Assembly: GCA_947501105.1 (NCBI GenBank)
Contig: CANMUP010000001.1
Coordinates: 682,001 to 746,000, forward strand
Direction: 5' to 3'
Source of the DNA: an uncultured Flaviramulus sp.
GTDB lineage: Bacteria; Bacteroidota; Bacteroidia; Flavobacteriales; Flavobacteriaceae
DNA length: 64,000 nucleotides
In this document: positions 26,207 through 38,100 of the stretch, one piece after another
Layout of the letters: each line of letters starts with the position of its first letter
Numbering within the stretch: position 1 is the stretch's first letter
The notes under the pieces: generated by a model
Told to the model about the DNA's origin: nothing
The model's input: the letters and a program-made list of their open reading frames with translations, nothing else
Database searches by the model: none
Made by a program: the position numbers and the translations under genes

Positions 26207-26893
26207 ATGAGCGGATTTTTCAAATCTTCGATTGGAAGAAAAGTAGCCATGGCGCTTTCAGCTTTTTTTCTCATGTTTTTTTTACTTCAACATTTTGCAA
26301 TTAATATTTTATCTGTTTTTAGCGCAGATGCATTTAACGAAGTATCCCACTTTATGGGAACAAACCCACTAATACAATATGCATTACAACCCGTATTAAT
26401 TTTTGGTGTTGTGTTTCATTTTGTTATGGGCTTTGTATTAGAACTAAAAAACAAAAAAGCACAAGGCATGTCTTATGCTAAAGACAACGGTGCTGCTAAC
26501 TCATCTTGGATGAGTAGAAACATGATTTGGAGTGGTGTTGCTATTTTAGCATTCATCATTTTGCACTTCATAGACTTTTGGTTTCCAGAAATAAACACCA
26601 AATTTATTCAAGGTGATTGGTCTGGAACTATGGAAGGTGTCGAAGGACTTCGTTATCACGAAGAGCTTACACATAAATTTCATAGCCATATCAGAACCAT
26701 TGCCTATGTAATTGCATTTATCTTTTTAATGCTGCATTTATTACATGGTTTTACTTCTGCCTTTCAATCTATGGGTTCTACCGCAGGAAGAAAGAAAACA
26801 CTACAAAATATAGGGAAAGCTTATTCAATTATAATTCCGTTAGGATTTATTTTAATTGCACTTTATCATCACCTTAAATACGTATTATCATAG
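26207..26893 (+). CDS. sdhC: Succinate dehydrogenase cytochrome b subunit SdhC
   Basis: 228 residues with five membrane segments, the single-subunit type B cytochrome b. It carries two haems and passes electrons from succinate to menaquinone. Histidine ligands are visible as [38 protein letters not shown] and [13 protein letters not shown]. The N-terminus [19 protein letters not shown] is characteristic. It is the first gene of the operon, with sdhA 2 bases and sdhB 9 bases further on. Confidence 0.95.
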   Translation: MSGFFKSSIGRKVAMALSAFFLMFFLLQHFAINILSVFSADAFNEVSHFMGTNPLIQYALQPVLIFGVVFHFVMGFVLELKNKKAQGMSYAKDNGAANSSWMSRNMIWSGVAILAFIILHFIDFWFPEINTKFIQGDWSGTMEGVEGLRYHEELTHKFHSHIRTIAYVIAFIFLMLHLLHGFTSAFQSMGSTAGRKKTLQNIGKAYSIIIPLGFILIALYHHLKYVLS

Positions 26894-26895
26894 TT

Positions 26896-28911
26896 ATGGC
26901 AACATTAGATTCAAAAGTACCTAAGGGTCCAATTAAAGATAAGTGGACAGATTATAAAAATAAAATAGACTTAGTTAATCCTGCAAACAAGCGTCATATT
27001 GATGTTATTGTTGTTGGTACGGGTTTAGCAGGAGGTTCAGCTGCTGCAACTTTAGCAGAATTAGGATATAACGTAAAAGCGTTTGCTTATCAAGATTCTC
27101 CTCGTCGTGCGCACTCTATTGCCGCTCAAGGCGGAATAAATGCTGCTAAAAACTATCAAGGTGATGGAGATTCAACTTATAGATTATTTTACGATACTGT
27201 AAAAGGAGGCGATTATCGTTCGCGTGAAGCAAATGTGTATCGTTTAGCTGAGGTCTCTGCAAATATTATTGACCAATGTGTAGCTCAAGGAGTTCCTTTT
27301 GCACGTGATTATGGAGGATTATTAGACAATCGTTCGTTTGGAGGCGTATTAGTATCGAGAACTTTTTATGCTAAAGGTCAAACAGGACAACAATTATTGT
27401 TGGGAGCATATTCAGCAATGAATCGTCAAATTGCTCGTGGTAAAATAGAGATGTTTAACCGTCACGAAATGCTTGATGTTGTTATTGTAGACGGCAAAGC
27501 TCGTGGGATTATTGCTCGAAATTTAATTACAGGAGAAATAGAAAGACATTCTGCCCATGCGGTTGTTGTAGCTACTGGAGGTTATGGAAATGTGTATTTC
27601 TTGTCTACCAATGCCATGGGAAGTAACGTAACAGCTGGATGGAAAATCCACAAAAAGGGAGCCTATTTTGCAAACCCTTGTTATACACAAATTCACCCAA
27701 CATGTATTCCGCGTTCTGGAGATTATCAGTCTAAATTAACTTTGATGTCTGAATCTTTACGTAACGATGGGCGTATATGGGTGCCTAAAAATATGGACGA
27801 TGTAATGGCAATTCGTGAAGGACGTAAAAAACCAACCGATTTGTCTGAAGAAGAACGCGATTATTATTTAGAAAGACGTTACCCAGCTTTTGGAAACTTA
27901 GTGCCTCGTGATGTAGCTTCTCGTGCGGCTAAAGAAAGGTGCGATGAGGGTTATGGTGTTAATGCGACTGGTGAAGCGGTGTATTTAGATTTTGCTTCTG
28001 CGATTAATCGTTATGGAAAAGAGCAGGCTAAAATCCATAATATAGAAAATGCTTCCGAAGCAAAAATATACGAATTAGGTCAAGCTATAGTAGAAGCCAA
28101 ATATGGTAATTTATTCCAAATGTATGAGAAAATTGTAGATCAAAATCCATACAAAACCCCAATGATGATTTACCCAGCGGTACATTATACTATGGGAGGT
28201 GTTTGGGTTGATTATAATTTAATGACAACCATTCCAGGTTGTTATTGTATTGGTGAAGCAAACTTCTCTGACCATGGTGCTAACCGACTTGGAGCATCTG
28301 CTTTAATGCAAGGTTTAGCCGATGGTTATTTTGTGTTACCGTATACTATTGGCGATTATTTATCTGATGATATTCGTACAGGAGAAATTCCAACCGATAC
28401 TAAAGAGTTTGATGAAGCGGAGAAAGAAGTAACAGACAGAATTGATTTCTTTGTAAATAATAAAGGCACAAAATCTGTAGATTATTTCCATAAGAAGTTA
28501 GGAAAAGTGATGTGGGATAAGGCAGGAATGTCTAGAAATGCTAAAGGATTGGAAGAAGCAATGGTAGAGATTAAAGCCATTAGAGAAGAATTCTGGAAAG
28601 AAGTTTCTGTACCTGGAACAGCAAATGAAATGAACCCAGAACTTGAAAAAGCTGGACGTGTTGCCGATTTCTTAGAACTTGGAGAATTATTCGCAAAGGA
28701 TGCTTTAATGCGCGAAGAGTCTTGTGGAGGTCACTTTAGAGAAGAATCTGCTGAAGAATCTGGACCACAAAAGGGCGAAGCAAAACGTAATGATAATGAC
28801 TTTGCGTTTGTAGCAGCTTGGGAGTATAAAGGCGAACCTGCTGAAGCGGTTTTACATAAAGAAGAATTAGAATTTAAAGATATTGAACTAAAACAACGTT
28901 CATACAAATAA
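26896..28911 (+). CDS. sdhA: Succinate dehydrogenase flavoprotein subunit SdhA
   Basis: 671 residues. FAD-binding motif [20 protein letters not shown], covalent FAD site [20 protein letters not shown] (His), and substrate-binding and catalytic regions [20 protein letters not shown] and [19 protein letters not shown]. It oxidises succinate to fumarate on the cytoplasmic face. The C-terminal part ([11 protein letters not shown]) is normal. It is translationally adjacent to sdhC. The size and sequence type fit the Bacteroidota group that works with a type B SdhC. Confidence 0.97.
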   Translation: MATLDSKVPKGPIKDKWTDYKNKIDLVNPANKRHIDVIVVGTGLAGGSAAATLAELGYNVKAFAYQDSPRRAHSIAAQGGINAAKNYQGDGDSTYRLFYDTVKGGDYRSREANVYRLAEVSANIIDQCVAQGVPFARDYGGLLDNRSFGGVLVSRTFYAKGQTGQQLLLGAYSAMNRQIARGKIEMFNRHEMLDVVIVDGKARGIIARNLITGEIERHSAHAVVVATGGYGNVYFLSTNAMGSNVTAGWKIHKKGAYFANPCYTQIHPTCIPRSGDYQSKLTLMSESLRNDGRIWVPKNMDDVMAIREGRKKPTDLSEEERDYYLERRYPAFGNLVPRDVASRAAKERCDEGYGVNATGEAVYLDFASAINRYGKEQAKIHNIENASEAKIYELGQAIVEAKYGNLFQMYEKIVDQNPYKTPMMIYPAVHYTMGGVWVDYNLMTTIPGCYCIGEANFSDHGANRLGASALMQGLADGYFVLPYTIGDYLSDDIRTGEIPTDTKEFDEAEKEVTDRIDFFVNNKGTKSVDYFHKKLGKVMWDKAGMSRNAKGLEEAMVEIKAIREEFWKEVSVPGTANEMNPELEKAGRVADFLELGELFAKDALMREESCGGHFREESAEESGPQKGEAKRNDNDFAFVAAWEYKGEPAEAVLHKEELEFKDIELKQRSYK

Positions 28912-28920
28912 AAAGACATT

Positions 28921-29664
28921 ATGAATTTAACACTTAAAATTTGGAGACAAAAAGACTCAAAAACTAAGGGTCAAATGGTGGATTATAAAGTTACTGATAT
29001 TTCAGAACACATGTCTTTTTTAGAAATGATGGATGTTTTGAACGAACAATTAGTAAACTCTGGAGAGGAACCAGTAGCTTTTGATCATGATTGTCGCGAA
29101 GGGATTTGCGGGATGTGCTCCATGTATATAAATGGAGAAGCTCATGGTCCAGATAGAGGTATAACAACTTGTCAATTGCATATGCGTATGTTTAAAGATG
29201 GCGATAGCATTACTATCGAACCATTTAGAGCAGCAGCATTTCCTGTAATTAAAGATTTGGTTGTAGATAGAATGGCGTTTGAGCGTATTCAACAAGCAGG
29301 TGGTTACATTTCTGTAAACACATCAGGAAATACTCAAGATGCGAATTCAATCCCTATTTCTAAGCATGCAGCTGATGAGGCTATGGATGCTGCAACATGT
29401 ATTGGTTGTGGGGCTTGTGTAGCAACATGTAAAAATTCAAGTGCTATGCTTTTTGTAGGAGCTAAAGTATCGCAGTATGCTTTATTGCCACAAGGGCAAG
29501 TTGAAGCCGCAGATCGTGTGCAAAACATGGTGGCTCAAATGGACTTGGAAGGTTTTGGAAACTGTACTAATACAGGTGCTTGTGAAGTTGAATGCCCTAA
29601 AGGTATTTCTTTAGAAAATATAGCACGAATGAATAGAGAGTTAATGAAAGCTACACTTAAATAG
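28921..29664 (+). CDS. sdhB: Succinate dehydrogenase iron-sulfur subunit SdhB
   Basis: 247 residues. The N-terminal [2Fe-2S] domain holds [12 protein letters not shown] and ITTCQLHMR. The C-terminal domain holds [17 protein letters not shown] and [20 protein letters not shown] for the [4Fe-4S] and [3Fe-4S] centres. It relays electrons from SdhA to the haems of SdhC. It closes the operon, and a strong terminator follows at 29687. Confidence 0.97.
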   Translation: MNLTLKIWRQKDSKTKGQMVDYKVTDISEHMSFLEMMDVLNEQLVNSGEEPVAFDHDCREGICGMCSMYINGEAHGPDRGITTCQLHMRMFKDGDSITIEPFRAAAFPVIKDLVVDRMAFERIQQAGGYISVNTSGNTQDANSIPISKHAADEAMDAATCIGCGACVATCKNSSAMLFVGAKVSQYALLPQGQVEAADRVQNMVAQMDLEGFGNCTNTGACEVECPKGISLENIARMNRELMKATLK

Positions 29665-29686
29665 CAGGCGCTTTCATTTCAATATA

Positions 29687-29719
29687 AAAACCCCTAAGTT
29701 TATGCTTAGGGGTTTTCTT
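29687..29719. terminator. Bidirectional terminator after sdhB
   Basis: AAAACCCCTAAG (29687-29698) pairs perfectly with CTTAGGGGTTTT (29705-29716), with a 6-base loop and T-rich flanks on both strands. Confidence 0.9.
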
Positions 29720-29738
29720 TTTAACCTCATTCAAAAAA

Positions 29739-32117
29739 TTAATTTCTATTACTCTCACCTGGGCGCCTTGTTTTTGCTTTTCCGTTTTGGTTAAAACGAT
29801 AGCTAAAGGATAATGTATACTTCGGACCAAGTATTTTTCTTTGAGAATGAAAGCTAAAATTATCTCCAGTCCTTGTTAAAACCTGTTCTCTAGAATCAAG
29901 TATGTTTCTAATATTAAAAGTAAGCGTAGCTTTATTTTTTAATAGATTTTTATTCAGCCCGATGTTTAAGCTATGGCTAGGTTTTGTAATTGTTTGTGCA
30001 TTTTCATTCCTACCGTTATAATTAAAATTTGTTTGCAAAGTCATATCTGAAGGAAGTTTAAACCTTGAACTAATTCGTGTAAACCATGAGCTATCATCAA
30101 AATCAAAATTAACTGCACTGTAAGCTCCTTTTTGAGAAAATGAAAAATAGTTGAATTCACCTGAAAGTTGTAACCATTTTAATGGATTAAAATTCATGGA
30201 GACTTCAACCCCGATTCTATTTTCTGTGTCAATATTTATTGGCTTTGTCACAAGTACATCGTCTGCATTTCGTTCGGTAAAAAATTGAAACGGATCATCT
30301 GTATTTTGATAATATATTGAAGGATTAATTCTAAGTTTTCCTATTCGCGTTAAAAAACCAAGCTCTAATGAGTTAGTTAATGCAGGGTCCATGTCTGGGT
30401 TTCCTTGACGAACGGTGTTCAATTGTGCTAAACCTCCAAAAGGATTTAAGTGCCAAAAACCAGGTCTATTAATTCGTCTGCTATAACTTAACTGCATATT
30501 ACTTTTATCAGAAAATGTATAATTTAAATGTATTGTTGGAAATAACTTAGTGTAACTTTTTGTATTATTAAACTCATTGTTTTTGTCTGAAATGTCAATC
30601 TCGGTAAACTCAGTTCGTAGCCCTAGCTGATAACTAAACTTATTTGTACTACTTGAAAATTGTGTATAAATACCTCCAATTTTTTCTTTATAATCTAAAG
30701 CGTTTTCAATACCGTTAAAAATAGTCCAATTGTTACCGTCAAATGCTTCAGCTTTATAATCACTAGTAATAATTCTTGTTTCTCCCCTTAATCCAGTTTC
30801 AAATGTAGATTTTTTACTAATTGGATTTACAAAATCTAATTGTAGTAAATAATCTTTACTGCTTTCAATATCTCGTGTTCTAGAAAGGGTATTATCTAAC
30901 ATTAATGGGTTTGTTTTTTGAGTAATAAATGTTTCATTTTCATCATCGTCCCAAAAATCATATTGAAAATCTATAGTCAGTTTTTTATTCTCTTTATTAA
31001 AAGTTTTTACATAACTTAATTCTAATTGGTTATGATCCATTGGTTCATTATACTTCTCATTTCTAACAATTGTACTGTCTAAAGAATTTAGCACATCGAA
31101 ATAATCATAATTATAGTTTGACATATTATTTCGATCAACTAATACTTTATAATAAGATGCAGTTACAGTACTTTTTTTACTTAAAAAATAATCCATTCCA
31201 AAATAGATACTAGAAATTTTAGAATTTCTATAAGTATCTGCTGTTTGGTTTAAGTTAATTGTATTTCCGTTTACTAATGAATTCTGCTCGACTTGTTCGC
31301 TGATTTTTGTGTCTACAAACCGATACCCTAAAGTTGAAAAGACATTAAACGTATTTGTTTTGTAATTTAAACTTGCATTGGCATTAAAGTCGGCTATTAT
31401 AGAGTTGCTTAAACTTAAAGACCCACTGAAGCCTCTATTCTTGTTTTTTTTCAAAACAACATTAATAATTCCTGCAGTGCCAGCGGCCGTATATCTTGAA
31501 GAAGGGTTTGTTACAATTTCAATACGATCTATTTGCTGTGCTGGAATTTGATCTAAGCCGTTATTGGCAACTAAAACAGATGGTTTCCCGTTAATAAGTA
31601 CTATTACATTTGTGTTTCCACGTAAACTTACACCTCCATCAAGATCGACAGTAACTGAAGGCACATTCTCTAAAATCTGAACTAAAGATCCATTTTGAGA
31701 TAATAAATCCTTACCTACATTAAATACTTTTTTATCGAGTTTTAAATCTACTGTTGATTTTTCTGCTATTACTTCTACTTCTTCCAAGGCTTCAACATCG
31801 ACATTAAGAGAAATAACCCCTAAATCTAAATGTTGTTTTAACTCAATTTGAGTTTCATAGGTTAAATAAGAAATGTACTCTACTTTAAGTAAATAGTTTC
31901 CTGTTTTTGCGGATAAAGAGAATTCACCATTAAAATTGGTAATTATTCCATCAACTAGAACACCATTATTATATATAGATACAGTAGCAAACTCTAAAGG
32001 TTTTTTTGTTTCAGCATCTATAATTATTCCGGTAATGTTTTTTTCTAATAATGAATTACTCCCAAAACTGAATGCAGTAATAAAGACTAATAGAGGTGTT
32101 AATAATAATCGTAACAT
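29739..32117 (-). CDS. Outer-membrane beta-barrel receptor-like protein (TonB-dependent type)
   Basis: 792 residues. Signal peptide, then a carboxypeptidase-regulatory-like domain (GIIIDAETKKPLEFATVSIY, about 30-110), a plug-like region (NGSLVQILENVPSVTVDLDGGVSLRGNTNVIVLINGKPSVL, split here only by description; IEIVTNPSSRYTAAGTAGIINVVL) and a barrel with the family segment LSYSRRINRPGFWHLNPF. This is the outer-membrane beta-barrel family 3 type common in Bacteroidota. The cargo is unknown. It is divergent from a LytS/LytTR pair with 223 bases between, which could regulate it. It shares a terminator with sdhB. Confidence 0.88.
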   Translation of the reverse strand: MLRLLLTPLLVFITAFSFGSNSLLEKNITGIIIDAETKKPLEFATVSIYNNGVLVDGIITNFNGEFSLSAKTGNYLLKVEYISYLTYETQIELKQHLDLGVISLNVDVEALEEVEVIAEKSTVDLKLDKKVFNVGKDLLSQNGSLVQILENVPSVTVDLDGGVSLRGNTNVIVLINGKPSVLVANNGLDQIPAQQIDRIEIVTNPSSRYTAAGTAGIINVVLKKNKNRGFSGSLSLSNSIIADFNANASLNYKTNTFNVFSTLGYRFVDTKISEQVEQNSLVNGNTINLNQTADTYRNSKISSIYFGMDYFLSKKSTVTASYYKVLVDRNNMSNYNYDYFDVLNSLDSTIVRNEKYNEPMDHNQLELSYVKTFNKENKKLTIDFQYDFWDDDENETFITQKTNPLMLDNTLSRTRDIESSKDYLLQLDFVNPISKKSTFETGLRGETRIITSDYKAEAFDGNNWTIFNGIENALDYKEKIGGIYTQFSSSTNKFSYQLGLRTEFTEIDISDKNNEFNNTKSYTKLFPTIHLNYTFSDKSNMQLSYSRRINRPGFWHLNPFGGLAQLNTVRQGNPDMDPALTNSLELGFLTRIGKLRINPSIYYQNTDDPFQFFTERNADDVLVTKPINIDTENRIGVEVSMNFNPLKWLQLSGEFNYFSFSQKGAYSAVNFDFDDSSWFTRISSRFKLPSDMTLQTNFNYNGRNENAQTITKPSHSLNIGLNKNLLKNKATLTFNIRNILDSREQVLTRTGDNFSFHSQRKILGPKYTLSFSYRFNQNGKAKTRRPGESNRN

Positions 32118-32340
32118 ATTTTGTTGTTTTTAAATTGATACATCAAAAATCAATCTTAAAACAGGGGCTTTTTTAAAATTTGGATAAATACAGGATAACG
32201 CAACATGAATAGCAAACTATGTATGCCTAATTAAATCCGGCATTAGATTAATAGTATTCATTGGTAGGAAATGGAAATTGAGGAGAATTTTTTAGAAGCG
32301 AGTTGTTAATATGTATTTTTGATACAATTATTAGGGCGTT

Positions 32341-33420
32341 ATGAGCGATATAAAAAAGCATACAATGCAGAATATTCTGCAAAAACGATGGATAAATCAT
32401 ATAATATTTTGGTTGCTATTGTTGGTGTTTTATACAAAAGTTAATACGGCTTATAATGATGCTTTCTATAAGGTACTTGTCCATAATGTTATTATGCTAA
32501 TTCCACAAATATTGGCATCATATTTTATAGCATATTTTCTTATTCCTAAACTACTTTACAAGAAAAAATACGTGCTTTTTTTCGTTTCATTTGCAATGAT
32601 ATGCTATTTTTTCTCAGCATTAGCCCGAGTATTGGTAGTACATATTATTGAAGAACTTTATAGAGAACCACCTTTTGCACAAGAGTCTATTTACGATATA
32701 CTTACCGATGTTAGTTATTTGCGTAAATACTATTTTTATAGTGTATTTTTACCAGTATTTTTATTTGTTTCAATAAAGCTTTTAAAAGAACGATTTGAAG
32801 AAAAAAGTAAGCAAGAAATTTTGAAAAAAGAAAAGATTTCTGCTGAACTTAATTTTTTTAAAGCACAAATTCACCCTCATTTTTTGTTTAATACTTTAAA
32901 CAACTTATATGTGTTAACTCTTCAGAAATCAGACAAAGCTTCTGAAATTGTTTTAAAACTTTCCGAGATGCTGGATTATATGCTATATCAATGTAAAGAC
33001 GATAGAGTTATTATTAGTAAAGAACTTAAGCTTCTTCAAAATTATGTAGATTTAGAACAATTACGATATGGAGAACGTTTAGAACTTGTATTTAATCAAG
33101 ATATTGACAATTTGCGAACACAAATTGCTCCATTGATTTTAATGTCTCTTATCGAAAATGCTTTTAAACATGGTACAAGTGGGTCTGTTAGTAATCCAAT
33201 GATTAAGATTGATATTAAAATTGAAAAAGAGCAATTAAATTTTTCGGTTTATAACACAAAAACTAAGATTAAGCAAAACGATAAAACAAATTTTAAAGAA
33301 GGAATTGGTTTGAGTAATACTAAAAATCAATTACAACTATTATACCCAGATAAGCACCAGTTAGAAATTATTGAAGAAGATCTTTCGTACCATGTAAAAC
33401 TTCATGTAGATTTGGCATAA
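32341..33420 (+). CDS. Sensor histidine kinase, LytS family
   Basis: 359 residues. Four membrane segments occupy about residues 18-150 (IIFWLLLLVFYTKV, IPQILASYFIAYFLIP, YVLFFVSFAMICYFFSAL, YFYSVFLPVFLFVSI). A helix leads into the His-kinase domain with the phospho-acceptor in AQIHPHFLFNTLNNLY. The ATP-binding part has LIENAFKHG and EGIGLSNTKNQL. It belongs to the PF06580 type that pairs with LytTR regulators. There is no separate input domain, so the signal is probably sensed by the membrane segments. The stop overlaps the regulator ATG by one base. Confidence 0.93.
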   Translation: MSDIKKHTMQNILQKRWINHIIFWLLLLVFYTKVNTAYNDAFYKVLVHNVIMLIPQILASYFIAYFLIPKLLYKKKYVLFFVSFAMICYFFSALARVLVVHIIEELYREPPFAQESIYDILTDVSYLRKYYFYSVFLPVFLFVSIKLLKERFEEKSKQEILKKEKISAELNFFKAQIHPHFLFNTLNNLYVLTLQKSDKASEIVLKLSEMLDYMLYQCKDDRVIISKELKLLQNYVDLEQLRYGERLELVFNQDIDNLRTQIAPLILMSLIENAFKHGTSGSVSNPMIKIDIKIEKEQLNFSVYNTKTKIKQNDKTNFKEGIGLSNTKNQLQLLYPDKHQLEIIEEDLSYHVKLHVDLA

Positions 33421-34127
33421 TGAAGACAAAGTGTATTATAATAGACGACGAACCTTTAGCAATTGAGCTAATAGAGGAATATGTCTCGAAATTTTCTAAT
33501 TTAGAGGTTGTGGCCACTTGTAATAATGCTTTACAAGGATTTGAAGTGTTAAAATCTCAGGAAGTAGACCTTATTTTTTTAGACATACAAATGCCAATGC
33601 TAACAGGAATAGAGTTTTTAAAGTCATTAAGCGACCCACCACGAGTAATATTTACAACAGCTTATAGGGATTATGCTATAGAGAGTTACGAACTAGAAAT
33701 TGTAGATTATCTTTTAAAACCAATTTCATTTGATCGTTTTTTTAAGGCTTTAAATAAATATTTTAAAACTATAGAAACCAAAACCATAAATGTACCAGTC
33801 GAATCTAAATTAGATGCAACAACAGGATACATTTATGTTAATAAGAATAAAAAGCACCATAAAATTCTATTTACTGATATTCTTTATGCAGAAAGCTTAA
33901 AAGATTATGTTAAAATCCATACTATGGATACCACTATAATGACTAAAGATAAAATTAGTGATTTCGAAAAAAAACTTCCTCCTTCCTTTTTACGTATACA
34001 CCGGTCATATATTATTAATTCAGAAAAAATTACAGCGTTTACAGCTCAAGATATTGAAATTGGAGAGATAGAAATTCCTATAGGTATTAGTTATAAGCAA
34101 AATATTTTGGAAGTATTAAAAGGCTAG
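33420..34127 (+). CDS. LytTR-type response regulator
   Basis: 235 residues. Receiver domain with acidic pocket IIDDEPLA, phospho-acceptor Asp in LIFLDIQMPMLTG, TTAYRDYA and the Lys in LLKPISFD. The C-terminal LytTR domain (HKILFTDILYAESLKDYVKIH, FLRIHRSYIINSEKITAF) binds DNA direct repeats. Paired with the upstream kinase, its likely targets are nearby genes, the divergent outer-membrane protein being the first candidate; inference only. Confidence 0.95.
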   Translation: MKTKCIIIDDEPLAIELIEEYVSKFSNLEVVATCNNALQGFEVLKSQEVDLIFLDIQMPMLTGIEFLKSLSDPPRVIFTTAYRDYAIESYELEIVDYLLKPISFDRFFKALNKYFKTIETKTINVPVESKLDATTGYIYVNKNKKHHKILFTDILYAESLKDYVKIHTMDTTIMTKDKISDFEKKLPPSFLRIHRSYIINSEKITAFTAQDIEIGEIEIPIGISYKQNILEVLKG

Positions 34128-34221
34128 TTTTTTATGCTTTATAACATAGTATTTATTAATTCAATGTATAATTTTTACATTGTACTCTTTTTTGATTAGA
34201 TTTGAATACCTAACCACGTTT

Positions 34222-35154
34222 ATGACCAATAAAATATTTTGCCTAGGCATAATAACTATCTTATTATGTAATTTATTAGAAGGGCAAACACGATTTCAAA
34301 AAGACACATTATATAACAATTGTTTTTTTAACGAAGCACTTTTACTTCAGCATGTAAAAACCTTGTCTTCGGATGCTTATGAAGGAAGAAGAACGAATTC
34401 TAGAGGGCATGAAAAGGCCAAAAAATATATCGTTAACCAGTTCCATTTATTAAACGTTTTACCTTTTAAAGAAAATTACGAACATTTTTTTTCGTTCAAA
34501 ACTAGTGGTAAAAGGTATGAGGGTACAAATGTTTTAGGATTAGTTAAAGGTACAGAATCACCACATAAGTATATTGTAATTAGTGCACATTATGATCATG
34601 AAGGCATAAAAAAAAATGAGATATATAATGGTGCAGATGATAATGCCTCAGGAGTTAGTGCTTTATTCTCATTTGCTGAATATTTTAAAAAGAACCCGCC
34701 AAAGCATTCGGTTATTTTAATAGCTTTTGATGCTGAAGAATTAGGTTTGAAAGGCTCTAAACATTTTGTTGAAAGCGCTAGTGTTCCTCATCATAAAATA
34801 GTTGTGAATTTAAATATGGATATGATTAGCCGTAGTGATAATGATGAATTATTTGTTGTTGGAACACGTTATAATAAGACTCTTAAACATTTAGTTTCAA
34901 CTTTTAAACAATCTAATAAAATTAAACTTAGCATAGGGCATGATGGAGAAGATGGAAAAGAAAACTGGACCCATTCATCAGATCATGCAAGTTTTTATAA
35001 AAGAGGAATTCCTTTTTTATATTTTGGAGTTGCAGATCATAAAGATTATCATGAACCAACCGATGATTTTAAAAACATCCACCCAGAATTTTACAAAGAA
35101 GCAGTAAAAACAATTATTTTGCTTTTCAAAAAAGTAGATGCTAGTCGGTTTTAA
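34222..35154 (+). CDS. M28 family metallopeptidase, secreted
   Basis: 310 residues from ATG at 34222; a TTG at 34180 would place 14 extra residues before a good signal peptide (MTNKIFCLGIITILLCNLLEGQ), so the later start is chosen. Zinc ligands are in VISAHYDHEG (His), GADDNASGVSALFSFAEYF (Asp), FDAEELGLKGS (Glu-Glu), NMDMISR (Asp) and a late HSSDHASFYKRGIPFLYFG (His). This is the M28 aminopeptidase pattern. It acts in the periplasm or outside. Its 3' end overlaps the convergent outer-membrane gene by 4 bases. Confidence 0.93.
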   Translation: MTNKIFCLGIITILLCNLLEGQTRFQKDTLYNNCFFNEALLLQHVKTLSSDAYEGRRTNSRGHEKAKKYIVNQFHLLNVLPFKENYEHFFSFKTSGKRYEGTNVLGLVKGTESPHKYIVISAHYDHEGIKKNEIYNGADDNASGVSALFSFAEYFKKNPPKHSVILIAFDAEELGLKGSKHFVESASVPHHKIVVNLNMDMISRSDNDELFVVGTRYNKTLKHLVSTFKQSNKIKLSIGHDGEDGKENWTHSSDHASFYKRGIPFLYFGVADHKDYHEPTDDFKNIHPEFYKEAVKTIILLFKKVDASRF

Positions 35155-38100
35155 AAATAAGCTTTTAATTGAATGGTTCCAGTATGAATGGTTTTACTAG
35201 TTTCTGTTTTTCTACCAAAGTAGTTTAAGTTTAAATCTAAAAATGTAGTCAGTTTTTTTTGCGCTAATAAACTCCATGTAAAGTTTTTCCCAGGTTGTAA
35301 ACCTTCTAGCATTTGGTATGAAACAGGTGTGTTTGCATTACCATTAAAGGCATTCGAAAAATAATTAAATTCACCATTTATAGCATTCTTTTCCTTGTTT
35401 GAAAAAGCAAAAGACATACCATACTTTTGCTGTTTTAAAGATTCAAAACCACCAATAGTGTTTTCTTTTTTTGTATGCTGATAAAATATATCAAAGCGAG
35501 AATTATCGTTAAATAAATAAGAGATTTTAGGGTTTAAAAGCGTTTCATCAAAGTTGTAATTTTTGCTAGCAAAATTTTCGCTGATACTTTCGTTTTTATC
35601 AAAAGCAGATTGAAATGATAATAGCCAACTTTCTTCAATTTTATGGTTAAAATTAAACTGATGACTTTTCAAGCTATTCTCAACAAACCCAATAGATAGA
35701 ATGTTTCGAGACTTGTTTGATAAATAAGTATACGATGTTGTATAGCGCTGTTTTCCGCGATTAAAAAACAATACATTTCTAAAGTTTAATTGCAATCCTA
35801 ATTGATTGTTTATATCATTTTCAAAAGGATTCAGATTAAAACTATTACCATCGCGCTTAATTTTTCTATCAATTAAATAACTGGATTGATTATAAAAATG
35901 TGACCAAAATTTTCTCGATTTATTTTCGCTAACAGACCACTGTGATGGATTAATAGTTAAGGTTTGACTCAGTCTATTTTGGTGTGTTTTAATATAAATA
36001 CGATTGGGTAACAACACACGAATGTATTTTCCTTGATCTTGAAATTGAGCGATTTCAAATTCTTCTAATTCTTGAATGCCATTTGCGTTATAATCAATCC
36101 AAGTGTAAGTGCCTTGTCCAGACTCGACTTCTACATAGGTAAAATCTTGTTGTGGTAATGTACCAGAATTAGTTTCAAAAACTGTATTCCATAATATTAA
36201 CTGTTTGAAAAGTTTTTGGTTGAATTGTAATCTAGAGTTTATAGATTGCTCATCATCAATGGTATCGTCTTCACTTTTCAGTGTTCTGTAGTTTGCAAAA
36301 AGAGACAAATTTGTGTTGGTGTTTTGAATAAGCTTTGAATCTAAATAAAACGTATTGGATGTATTTACCTTTTGCAATTCGTTGCCTCTAATACTGTCAT
36401 TAACTCTATTTTTATATCCAACTTCTGCAAATACCTTAGTACTATCTCCTATGCCAATAAAGACTTCGTACGATTTGAATTTTTGACTTAAAGGGGTTAA
36501 AATTTGGGTAGAAATATCTTTTTGCTCATTATTTTCAATAGCTAATTTAGTGCCTATCCAACTTTTTTGCATGCCGTAAGTAATGGTATTGTAAGACCTC
36601 AAAAATGTTGAAGTATTTATGTTAGATGTTGCTTTTAAAAAACTAGAATTAGAATTAATATTGAATTTATTAAGAAGTAAATTCACATTGGTAACATGTC
36701 TATTTCCATTAAAGTTTTCAGAAAATTCTAAGTGTTCAAATTGATAATTTATAAGACCTTTTTTAGGATGAATAAATTGCAAACCTGTTTTTGAGAATTG
36801 TTGATTCCCTAAAGGATTTTCAATATTCCAATCACGAGAAAATTCAGCATTATATAAACGCTCGATTGTTTTAAAATTATTTTGAATATAGTCACCATCA
36901 ATAAAAGCATTTAAACTCCAAAGGCTATCTTTTTTAATAATATTTTGAGAGATTTTAAGCTTGCCTGCAAACCCATCGTTATCTTCATCATTTAAACCAG
37001 AAAACAAATTTAAATCGTTTTTACTCCCAGCGGCTTCAAAATGAATAGCAGTGTTTTCACTTGGTTTATAACTTCCGTTTATAACAGCTATTTGAAGTTT
37101 TGTGGGTGCAACAAGCTGCACAATAGGAGCATAATTTCCTTGATTAGCACCAATATATTCATAAATATTATTGATGGCATTAATACTACTTAAAACATAA
37201 TCTCCTTGATTAGCTCCAACTTGGGTAAAAGTAACGCGGTATAATTCATCGTCTGGGTTGTTAGAAAACACAAAGGCTTCAATACCTCCAATAAGTTCCT
37301 TTTTATATAAAATTCTATTATCGTTTAAAGCTTCTAAAACTTCAGATGGTGCAACCATTTGCGCTCTATCGTCTCCAGCATTTGCTAATATTTGTACTTG
37401 TTCAGTTGATAGGTTTTGTTGTAAAGGCTGATTTTTTGCATCATTTTCAGAGTACACCGAAACGCCAAGTTTTAGTTTTTCACTTTCAAAACGGCCTCCT
37501 CCAAAAGCCACTAAGCGCGAATAATTGCGCTCGCTAACTTGGTAATCAACAGTAATACGCATTTCAGAAGTTATAGGAAATGTAGAGTTAAAAATAATTT
37601 CACCTGCATTATAATCTATAATATAGTCCTCATTTTCACCACGTTTTGCAGTAACACCGTTTACATAAACAGTTTCACTACCAGAAACAATAAGGACAAA
37701 CAGTTCGCCATTTTGCCCTTGCAATTTATAAGGCCCTTGATTACCTTCTTGTGCTTTAAATTCACTTCTAGTAAATTGACCTCGCACAAATGCACCAGCG
37801 GCAAATAAATTGGTTTGAGCTTCTTCACTACTTAATTTCGCATTGATGCTTAGCCCTTGAACACGTTTAGAAAAATTGGCAAAATAAGAATTGGTATTTA
37901 GTAAATCAATATCACCAGCACGAATGTTCCAGTTGTCGCTAAACAGTTCAATAAATACTTGGTCAAATTCATCTAAACGTTGCGAATAGCCACTTTCTTG
38001 TAAGGGTATATTGGCATCTTGAATGGATGCTCGTAAAGAAACTTTATCGTTTAATTTTCCTGTTATTTGTAAATCTAATTCACTGTTTAAAACCGAATTT

